Assembly (NCBI GenBank): GCA_023525975.1
Contig: CM042034.1
Span: 9,369,501 to 9,433,500, forward strand
DNA length: 64,000 nt
Source: Smallanthus sonchifolius
Taxonomy: Eukaryota > Streptophyta > Magnoliopsida > Asterales > Asteraceae
Direction: 5' to 3'
The position numbers and the translations under genes were made by a program. The notes under the pieces were generated by a model. That model did no database searches, was not told where the DNA came from, and worked only from the letters and a program-made list of their open reading frames with translations. Each line of letters opens with the position of its first letter. Position 1 is the stretch's first letter. Positions 25,507 through 36,700 of this stretch are shown in pieces.

Positions 25507-25875
25507 GGGGTTTGATTCGTCAAATGTTTTGGAATTTGAATTTAAATTTAATGATTCATTTGAAAATCTATAATATGTTTGGTTGATACATTTGTTAATG
25601 GAAATGGAATGTAAAAATAAATAAAATGACAAAACTACCCTTAGAATTAACAAAATATAAAATAAAGATCCAAACTCAAATATCTTTATAAAAATTGTTT
25701 TTAAGAAAATAAAAAACGGCTACGGTTATTACGTAAATTATAAACATCCTTGAATTCTATTAACTGAAGAAATTAGTTGGAATTAGTTCTAATTTCTTCT
25801 CTTAATCAACCAAACATGCAAAACAATAGAATTTAAATTTCATTTTCATTGAATTCCTATCAACCAAATAGGCCC
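25507..25875. mobile_element. probable TIR element (MITE)
   Basis: The two ends share inverted sequence: TTTGGTTGAT with GAATTTAAATTTAATG on the left against the complement of CATTTTCATTGAATTCCTATCAACCAAATAGGCCC on the right, quoted here by position 25841-25875. The TIRs are imperfect and no clean target duplication was found, so family and exact ends are uncertain. Confidence 0.35.
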
Positions 25876-26017
25876 TTTCAGTTTTAGTCTTTTGGAAATG
25901 AAAGAAATTTATATATTGTTACACCATCTCAAGTGATTATCATTATTATCTGTTTTAAAAATATTGCTTTAAATTATTGCAGTTTATATATGGATTCTAT
26001 GCAAAGCCAAATTTATA

Positions 26018-26530
26018 TCTATACTATCTAATAAATAAAGTTTTTTTCATGACATGTGTCGCCTCCATATTTATTCACATTATTTTTTTTCCACCTATCT
26101 ATCTTATTAAATACACATCTATCTTTTAATAATAACATATTTTTAAATAAAATACTAATTATACAAATAAAACACATTTATTTTAAATTATCTCTTATTA
26201 TAAGAAACTTTAAAATATAATTATTTAACTTTTATTTTCAATCAAATAATAAATTAAAGTCAAATTACATTAAATATAAATTAACATATTTTTGAAACCC
26301 AATTATATATTATTTTTTATATATTTTGAATTTTGATTTCTATTCTTACTATAACTAATACATTTTTACACGTGTAAAACATATGCATAAAGATTTAAGA
26401 ATTTTATTTAAAAAATGGACGGTCAATTAAAACCACGACAGAACAAACCACCAAAATGGGAGTTCATTTACTATATAATTCATTTATCAACTTAATATTA
26501 GTATAACATCTACAAAGATTAGGAAGTTTA
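26018..26530. other. Helitron-like 5' end and AT-rich sequence
   Basis: TCTATACTATCTAATAAATA at 26018 closely matches the 5' end of the Helitron at 44395. A palindrome (TTTACACGTGTAAA, about 26365) lies downstream but no CTRR terminus follows it, so only the 5' end is supported. Confidence 0.3.
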
Positions 26531-27057
26531 TTTATGGAAAACTATACAAATACACCTGGCTGTGGTAGTCAAAATTGAAAAACAAAATTTGTTTTAAGCG
26601 TTTACTTCCTACATGTGGGCCGCAAATTCCATAACTAAGCAAATAATAGGCAAAATTTAGAATTACATAATATTTGGGTGCTTAGCCCCCACCCCCACAC
26701 ACACCCCCCCCCCCCCCCCCCAGACACACACAATACAGTAAATCCATCAGTTGGTACTATCCGTCTCTAAAGTAATCTGCCCACGAAAAAACTACAGAAT
26801 TCAAAATTATCAAAATTTTTACAAAACACATTCCTTAATAATATCTTTTGAAATGATACCAAAACGTCTAATGCAAAATGTCCACAAAATAATAAACACC
26901 AATGAAACCATAAAATTAAGTTTAACAGTGTTATAAAAAAAATTCAAATGTTGTACTTATGTTTAATTACATAAATGTTTGAAACAATGGGAATAGCCAC
27001 ATAATTAGCTCAACAATTTTGTGGTTACATGATTTTTGTATATTGGATGTAGTTGCA
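26531..27057. other. upstream region of the DC1 gene
   Basis: Contains an 18-base C run (26704-26721) flanked by CA repeats, then AT-rich sequence to the start codon. No clear TATA box position could be chosen. Confidence 0.4.
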
Positions 27058-29088
27058 ATGGAGCAAGTTAAGCACTTTAGTCACGAGCATTTGCTCAGCC
27101 TTGTCCAATTTCAGACGACTGACCATAGCATTAGCAATGAAAACTCTGACAAGGAAGATGAAGATAAAGATGATATTGTGGTGGCAGACCGCCATGTTGG
27201 CAAATGTAAGATGTGCGAGGAAGAGATCTATTCGTTTCATCTATGTTACTACTCCTGCAAGGATTGTGACTACTCCCTACACAAACTTTGTACACAACTG
27301 CCCACGACCCAACAAAACCACCCATTACATCCAGGCCACAATCTTACGCTGTCCAAGGGATTTCAGTTATCCGATCCTGATTTCAAATTCGTAAAAAAGG
27401 TCGATAGTGAATGGAAGTGTAATATTTGTAGTATTACCAGAAAAAATTTCTACAATTACCATTGTTACATTTGCAAATATACAATGGACATAATCTGTGC
27501 TACTATGTCTGAACAAAAGATGGATCACCCAAGTCACCATCACCAACTCCAACGTTATTTCAGTCGGATGATATCGTTATGTTATGCTTGTGATGAGGAT
27601 CATAGTGGGAGCTTCTACCATTGTACCACTTGTTCTTGGTTCAGGATCCACTTGGACTGTGCTTTACTTCCACCCAAGTTACTTATCCAACAGTCTACGA
27701 AGGATAGTTTCAATCATCCTCATTTACTTACCCTTGCTTATTCCTTTCCTTATATTGAGTTGAAGGCTAAATTCTTTTCCCGTTGTAGAGTTTGTAATGC
27801 TGGTTTCTTATTTCACAATAAATGGCATTACCGATGCAATAAATGTCGATATTATGTCCATGTTGATTGTGCGACTTCAAGGAGAGAGGCATTTCTGTCT
27901 TCTATCTTGATGCCAGCAGGTGAGTAATATATTATTCTTTTCTTTTTAATACCAGATATTGTGCTTTTCCATTTGGAGTTTAACTTTAAACATGTCATTC
28001 ATTAATTAGGTCTTGGCAAAACTTATAAAAATTTCAAAGACGAAGATCATCCTAATCTAATCCACTATCCGTTTCCCGATGAAGATTTAAACATTCTGAA
28101 GCATCATTTTATCAACAAAGGCGAACTACTTATTAAAGGAAAGATTGATGGTCAAATGTTTAGTCATCCACACCCACTTATTCTTCTTGAGAACGGGTCA
28201 GTTTCTTTTCATGATCCTATGAAAAAAGAGGAACTACTATGTAACGGATGTGTTAGACCAATCACGACTCTGCCCTTTTACAAGTGTTCCCAACATGATT
28301 GTGGTTTTGTTCTTCATGAGTGGTGCACTAGGCTACCCTCTGAAATACAACACCACCACGACCATCCAAAGCTTAAGCTTGTTCTTCGGCCAAAGGTCCC
28401 TAGAAAGTTTTTTGGAGTATTTAGGTGTGAGCTTTGCAAATTACCGTCCAATGGTTTCGCATACGGATGCGAGCAATGTAAATATTATGTGGATGTCCAT
28501 TGTGCCTTCATACCTGATGTAATCACACATGAAGCTCACCCTAATCATCTCCTACTAAGATGTAAGTCTTCAGCCGATCAATCAAAAAGGGCTTGTAAAG
28601 CATGTAAGTGTTATATGGGCAAACAATTGGGGTTCCACTGTCCCGCTTGTGATTTCTATCTGCATATAAGGTGTGCTTTGTTATTACCTAGAACGATCAA
28701 GCACAAGTACGATAAACATCCGTTGAGTCTAAGATATTATCCCGCTGAGAACCATAGTAGTGAATACTTTTGTGAGATTTGTGAGGATGAATTTAACCCC
28801 ACATGGTGGTTCTATCATTGCAGCACGTGTTCCACGTCTATGCACACTGCTTGTGCCCCCCTAAAACTTCATTGTGAGCAATCTACAACTTTTAAATTTA
28901 AAAATATTCGAGTCTTCCCGTATATCAATGTCAAGTTTGGAGGAACACATGAGATCTCAATTCACCCACACCCTGTCACCTTTGTACAAGGGATTAATGA
29001 TGATGGCCAATGCATTGAATGTGATGAACCATTGCAGTATTTTATGATCTTTAAGTGCTTCCAGTGCAAGTTTGCACTTCATAGTTGA
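27058..29088 (+). CDS. DC1-domain (cysteine/histidine-rich C1) protein, two exons
   Basis: Exon 1 is 27058-27919 and exon 2 is 28010-29088, joined at GCAG|GTGAGT and TTAG|G in phase 1. This gives 646 residues. The ATG at 27058 is preferred over 27019 because it begins MEQVKHFSHEH, the usual DC1 N-terminus. Nine DC1 (C1_2) zinc modules follow with the pattern HPHPL ... CxxC ... CxxC ... HxxC, separated after module 1 by an acidic stretch. DC1 proteins form a large plant family thought to bind zinc, with some members linked to defence or gametophyte development; the role of this one is unknown. The last module stops at LHS-TGA, and the next codon is TGT, the expected final Cys. It is either slightly truncated or a young pseudogene. 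Confidence 0.82.
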
Positions 29089-30739
29089 TGTGTAACTTGA
29101 GAATTGTTATTTTCTTTAAAATATGTATATGATTTCCGATATCCTGACAAAGGAATAGAGATGATATTAGGATGATCTAATGTAACATAAATACTGTTTA
29201 CAATGTAGAAAAATGAATATGTACCTGTTGGATGCAAATCTTTAAACGAATAGAGATGAACTGATTTTGTTATTTATTAATGATTTTCTTTAATCTATTT
29301 GATTGATATTTTTTTCTTTTGAGTGATTTTAGTAGTATTTTGCAATGTTTTAAAAACCGGTTTGGACTCAGAAATAGTTTAACCGGTTGTACCGGGCGGT
29401 TTAACCGGGTTGACTAGTTAACCCTATAATTCTATAAAAATACAACTTCAACTCAAAAAAATAATCCAAAACTACCCGATTTCATAATAAAAAATAATTC
29501 AAAAACACTCAATTTGTCATCAACTTAATAAATTTTTATACAAGAAAAAAAAAATTAAAATTACATAAACTTAACCATATAAAAAATAAGATCCCTTATT
29601 TTAAGAATAATATTAGCTTTCTAGTAATTGTAGGCATTGTTTACGAGTGCAACTACAAGAGTGTAAATTGTTCAAATAAGATTGGTAAGGTAATAAATCA
29701 TTTTTACCTATGTAATATGGGTTTGCTTCACTTTACCTCTTTCACTTTTAAAAAATATATATATAAATAATAAAATAGTATTATATTTGAACAATACTGA
29801 TAAAAAATTATAAATAAAAAAATTTTCTAAAAAAATAAATATATATAAAACAGCACATAATAATAAAAAAAATTCTAGTCTTCTTAAATTGTCTCAATAT
29901 ATTGCACACCAAATGCATGCAAAGTGTATTGTACGTTTCTCGGTTATGTAACGCCCGAATACATGCTCCCTTTAGTTGGTCATACATAAAAAGTGTGATA
30001 TATAAAATATATAAATTTTTATAGTCAATTTTTTTTTATTGAAGTGTGCCGTTGGCTAACAGTCACCCCCCCAACCCAGCCCCCAACGGTAATGAAAGAG
30101 CGGTGACCATCCACCGCAGTTCTCCCAAAGAGAGGCAAGAGGAAATGAAATAGCGGCGACCATCCACCTCAGTTCTCCAAAAGAGGGGCGAGAAAACACC
30201 GCCCCCACATCATTGCCGCACTAGCGGCATTAACATAACACACAGCAGCCTTAAAAAAACACCAGTAAACTACTTGAAAAGGGCATTATCTAGATTAAAA
30301 TAATTAGTTTGAAGATTCTAGAATAATAAAAAAATGTTTCATTTGACACAAACCACCTGAAGGGCATCCATAGAAACTGTCCAAAATTTCATATCATCTC
30401 ATGTTCCTCTTCAATAGTTTAACCTTACATCGCCATAAATATCGGAGATAGGTTGACCTGACTTACTAACTGACGCATTATGAGCTAATAAAGATATTTT
30501 CATGACAACTTGCTCCATAGCTTGGTTCACTTTGGTCACAATCATGTGTTACAAATTAACAGACACCAAACACATCAATAATTCAAACCCTTGTCAAAAC
30601 TGGTGTGAAATCCCACTGAAAAATAAATAAGATCTTTGCAAAAGATGCTATTTATCTTTATGACTTGGTGATGATACAAACACTCCAATTAACCATAACT
30701 ATCTGACTACATCTCAAAGATTTCATCAAAAATACAAGT
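29089..30739. other. intergenic between the DC1 and PRP40 genes
   Basis: Holds an ACCGG-rich fragment at 29350-29420 starting GTTTTAAAAACCGG (MITE-like), AT-rich sequence, and a two-copy tandem repeat of 53-bp period at about 30091-30198 (AATGAAAGAGCGG / AATGAAATAGCGG). The two genes converge here, so their 3' UTRs and poly(A) signals should lie at the two ends. None was assigned confidently. Confidence 0.45.
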
Positions 30740-33700
30740 CTATTGAATCTCCCCATCCTCACCAACCTCCCCGTCTTCAAGTTCCTCTTGACCGCCATTT
30801 TTACCACGAGAATCTCTCTTGTGTTTCTTGTGCTTACTTTCATTATCAGATTCAGGTGAATATGCATGCTGCAAATCGAAATGCAGTGTGATACACGAGT
30901 GAGTTATTATAGAAGGCATTATATCAGAAAAACGCAACTGTAAATTTACCTTTCTTGACTTTTTGCGGTCACTGCCATGGCGGCGAGACCTTTTGGACTC
31001 GTCCCTCTCATCCTTATCAGACGCGACATCATCTTGATGGCGCTTACGATGTTTTCTGTCTCTCTTTTTGTCCTCTTTGTGTTCCATAACAGTATCTAAA
31101 TTCTCACTATCTGAATCATCTTTTTTGGATCGATCTTTATCTTTACCCTTATCTTTTTCTCTTTCCCTCTCCTCTCGGTCTTTCTCTTTTCTTTCTTTCT
31201 CCTTTCTCCTCTCTTTTTCCTCCTTTCTGGCCTGTAACGAACACCATAACCAGAAAACATTATTTAAGTAATAAAGTAAATTACACTTTTTCGTCCTTTA
31301 TATGTATAGGAAATTGCATCTTTCATGCTTAATCTTTTAATCTTCATTAATAATTGCATGAATCATAACGTTTAAGGTTTGTCACACATTTCGAGCTTTT
31401 GATGGATGGACGTTAAATTCAACCGTTAAATCCAGTTATGTGCAAGGCAACATGAGAGCATTTTAGTCTTTTTTAACCCCACTTACCCAAACAATAAAAT
31501 ATTTTAAACCCCCCACCCACCCCCACCAACCCCGGTTTCTTCTTGTCCTTCATTCACCCGCATGCCTTTTCTTCATCACCACCCACTTTTGTTCTCAAAC
31601 CAAGAAACCGCTCTCCCTTTCACACAGAAAAATTGAATGGTTCAATGTTAGGGGTGTCAGGTTGAATTATGCAACCCGAACACAACCCATATTTCTTATT
31701 CGTGTAAAAAAAATCAACCCTAAACTGGATATACATAATTTGGGTCAGCCCGAACCTGACCAGTTTAACCCATTTATCTAAATCAAAATCATAAACTACT
31801 AGATCCAAAATCTAATTCATTAAAGGTAAACCGAAAAGTAACTGAATAGTTATCTCTAAAAAGGAAAAAAAAGAAAAGTTTTGGTATAATTCAATTCCTA
31901 TATGGTGAACAGTTATAAATACCAAAGTGTAATTGAATAGTCAATTCTAGAATGGGAAAAAAAGTATTTGTAACCTAAAAGGGTATGGGAAAAAAAGTAT
32001 TTGTAACCTAAAAGGGTCAACCTATTTTTAAATGGGTCAACCTATTTTTAAATGGATCAACCTGAACCCGACCCGTCATTAAACAGGTCAACCCGAACAC
32101 GGCCCGCTTTTTAAAACGGGTTAAAATGGCCAACCCAAAACCTGATTATTTTTGGGTCGTGTTTCAGGTCGTGTCAAGAATTGACACCCCTATTCAATGT
32201 TACTGATTCATGTTGGGTTATGAAGGCTTAGGGCCGGACTGGGTTTGGACCTGGGCCCACTTGCGGTTGTCTTTTCTGAGTCAGAAAAGGAGGAGGCTGC
32301 CCTTAAGGGCTGTTTAGCCTAATGGCTTGCTGTCAAGTGTTACCTTATTTAATAACCCTAATTTAGTCTTCGAGCTCGAGTCTGCTCGCGAGCCTAAACG
32401 AGCCTATTGTTTATATAATTTTTTAATTAATATATTAAATATATATATATAATTATAATAAAAATAACTAAATAATATGTCCCGATTGGATTCATGCCGA
32501 GATTGAAGCTCTAACAATGGTGTCGTATAGAAAGAGGATGGTAGGAAGAAGAAGCAATGGGTGGGTGGGAGTGAATTTAATGATTTTTCTTTTTATTGTT
32601 CGAGTACAACGTTCATCCATCAAAAGGATGAAAAGTGTGAGAAGCCCTAAACGTAAAGGATGATTTGTGTAATTACTAATTAATGAAGATTAAGAACGAA
32701 AGATGCAATTACCTATATACATAAAGAACGATATGTCCAATTTACTCTAAATAAGTGTTGTATATATATAATTTCCTATATACATAAAGAGCGAGCCTAA
32801 ACGAGCATATTGTTTATATAATTTTTTAATTACTATTATATATATATATATATATATAATATAATAAAAATAACTATATAATATAAATTATGTTATAAAT
32901 AAAAATTATAATAAAATATATATAAAAATAATTATAAATGTATATATAAACTAATTAATAAATAATAAACGAGTCAAACCCGAGCCGAACTCGAGCTTGA
33001 AAAAACTACTCACAAGCCGAGCTCGAGCTTTAGAAATAGAGCTCGAAGACTAGTCGGGCTCGGCTTGGCTCGTTTACACCGTTAAAAATAAGTGATAAAT
33101 GAAAAAGAAAAAAAAACTTTGGGCGAATTAGCTCCAATTTGGGCTGATTTGCCACCATTTGGACCGACTTTGACAGACTAGCAATTAATGGTCTGATTTG
33201 ATGAAAATTATCCTTCCAATTTGCCGATTAATCCCTGATTTTTGCAACACTGCTCTAAATAATATTATAAAACTGAAAGAAATAAAAAAGTAGATTATTT
33301 AGTTACCTTCTCTTCCTCCCTTTTGCGTTCCTTCTCTTTTGCCTTCTCCACCAAACGAGCAACATATTCCTCAAAGGCTTCACGAGCAACACTCTCATCA
33401 CCAATAGCTCTGTTCAAAAAATTGGATTTTCACATGAAATACAATCTCTAAACATATGTGACATGCTATAACTGCTTATAAAAAATAAACAAATAATTTG
33501 GACAAAAAGTGTTTCGGTTCAACCATCCCATTTTGACCCGTTGTTCAACCCATCCTACTCGCCACCTATCAAATACCATACCTGAATTCAGAGCTTTCCT
33601 CAAAGAGTTGCAGGCAGTCATCCCATGAAGAAGATGCAGTTATTTCCTGAGTTCATGTTCAAGCAAAGTAAGAGCCTCTCTCTTGGACAACAACTATTAT

Positions 33701-36700
33701 ATAATTAACTAGATTTGCATACCTTGATCTCATACAGTAACTCGGTGAAATCTTTCACAAGAGACTGACGTTTTTTAACTTCCTTCTCCTCTTTCTCCTT
33801 TGCCCTCTCAACTAAGTCTTCAAACACAAGCTGGAAACAAGTAAAACGTTATAAAATAACTTCATAAAGCTAATAAAACACTAAAACAACTATTACCTGC
33901 AGATTAATATCTGATATAGAGGAGATGATGTCATCCTCGATAGCAGCCTTGAGATCTTCAAAAGTCCATGCTGGTAAAACAGCAACCTATAAGAACAAAA
34001 AAAGGGAATTAGAAAAAAACATCAGATTATGTCTAAGATAAAGTACATATAACAGATCCAACCTTCTTCAATTTCAGAGAATCTTTCACACGAGTTTTAT
34101 CTTCATGGTACTGTCAAGTAACCGAAAAAGAAATAGTTAGCCTTAAAGTCATCAAAAACAAAACATTTGCATGAAATTGTTAATGAATACCCTTTTCTCC
34201 AACTCCTCAACTACATCCTCGAACAAATCTCTTGGAGTTGAACCAGAGGTATTTGAAGCAACAGCCTGATAAGCTACAGACTCCTTCACCTGTGAAATAT
34301 ACATGAAATCAGAACTAGGAAACACTCTTTCATCTATATACTAATGTAACATACATATAACCGATTATACATTTATACTACCTTTTGACAATAGTCACGC
34401 CATTGCGTTTTAGCTGTAAGTGTACCAGAAGTTACATGTTCTTCAAGCATCTTACGGAACTCATCACGGTTTTTGCGCTCCACCCTTTTTATATGTTCCT
34501 TGAGAAAATGAAGAACCAAATTTAATACTGGACACAAGATTAAAGCAAAAATGCACCTTTAACTATGAGATGTTATAAAAGAGCACCTTTTTAATTTTCC
34601 TTTGTTCGTCTTCTTCCTTCTCCAAATCACGGATATATTCCTGGAAAATCTCCAAACGATCAATTTTTTCAAGGCGTGAACATCTTTCATCATCTTCCAA
34701 ACGATCTTGAACTTTCCGCCACTGAGTATCCACCTGAAAACAAGAAAATTTATTAATTAACTAAAAATTAACTACGATAATAAGGCCTAAGTTGCATCAC
34801 CTTAATCAAGCCACAAGTTTCTAAAAACTGTCTGTACTCTAATCTGGATTGCCTTTGCTCTTCTTGAGCTTTTGCTCTCTCCTGAATTAAAAATGAGGAA
34901 TGAGCATAAACAGATATACATCAATTACTACTCTACAGTGTATCAAACTTACTTTCTTCTGTAAGTCAACGAGGTAGTTTTGAAAAAGATCTTCACGATC
35001 AGAAGGTCGGTCAACAGCCTTATACCGTTCATCATCTTCAAATAATGCCATTGCTTTGCTGGATTACAAATATATATAAGATCTTAACATGTGTGAATCA
35101 AAAGCAAGTACCTAAATATCATCAACATCAAACATTGTTTTTATAGACTTACCTCCATCTCATGGATGATGTCAATTCCTTGGATTCCTGAAAGAAATTT
35201 AGAACAGAGACATTAAAAAGGGGTTCGGTGTCATATGCAAGTTAATGAAACTACAGATTTCTTAAAATAATTTAACAACTATTCATTATATCGATAAGAT
35301 AACTGAAACTTACTTCCAGCATCTTTGTAAACTCTTCTTTTGCTTTTCTCTGCTTCAAACGCCTCTCTTCAGCCTCCAATTTCTTTCTTTGCATAATATA
35401 CTATGATAGCATAACAATAAAAAGGATAAAAAAAATTAGGACAACTTTTAGATACACAAGTGTTACTGACAAAGGGTTTACCTCATTGAACGCCTGTTTC
35501 CGTTCACCGTGTGCTTTTAATGCGCCATATCTTTTGTCATTTATGATCACTCTCATTGCCTGATATGTCATATTCATCATCAATAACAAGCAATAAAAAA
35601 AAAGGCATGTAACAAAAATACCTGCTCCCAGTTCCAATCAGCCTTAACATTTGCCTCCTCCAATAAAGATTTAAATGCCATTTTTGCCTCCTATATAACA
35701 CAAGGAATGGTAAAAATCCAAAAAAACAATACATGAACAGGATTACAGAAAATAAATACATAATAGCATTTTACCTGCTTACTAGCATATAAAAAGGGTT
35801 CATCATCTACAACTTTCTCATTTAACGGTGTTGTGTTCACTTTTCCAGCAACAGCCATGCCCTTCTTTGCTTCCTGCCACTCACATCATCAAATTGAATT
35901 TTTATTTACCATTTTTTCAAATTAAAAATAAAAAACTCAAAGTTGAGATTCAGCTAAGCATACTTCTGTGTCCTGTACTGAGACTCCATCTAAAGCTTTT
36001 GAAACACCATGGGAAGGTGAATTCTCTGTTTTGTCCCTGAATTTTTAATTTTTTTAAGATTATAAGACCACATAACCGTAACTGTAATTCTATGAGGGAT
36101 AAAAAAGAACTACATTGGAGGCGAATGCATGTTGGCACTGGCAGAAACCGTAGAAGCAACAGCTGCTGGAATAAGAGGGGTTGCAATAGATGATGACCCA
36201 GACCCCACATTAGGGGGAGCATTGCCAACAGGGATGACAGGTGTAACTGCCACAGGGCTTGAAGACGCCTCATTAACTGAGCTGGCAGAAGCTGGAGCTT
36301 GATCAATTGCTGAGGGAGTTAAAGTGGCTGGAGATTGAATCCCTCTAGAAGTTTCTTTCTCAGCCTGCTCACGAGCCAGCTATAAGCATACAGAAACAAA
36401 AGTTCAGAGCTGGAACATCTTTGTTCTGGTAATTATTAAGAATAGCAAGGTAATAAGTTATGGTTAAAACCTTCAATTCCTCTGGTATTGTCCATTTAGA
36501 TTGTTTTGTATCCTTGTTGTAATAATATCTGCATAAAGTATGAATTAGATCAGATACAAAAAACATAACAGTCGGAAATTATATAATGTTAAGAGCACGG
36601 TTGGTTGTACTTTTTGCCCTCTGCGGTTGTGAACTCCTTCCAAACAGTAGAAGCATCAGCTCTCTGCCACATCAAAATTATAAACATTACTAACATATCA

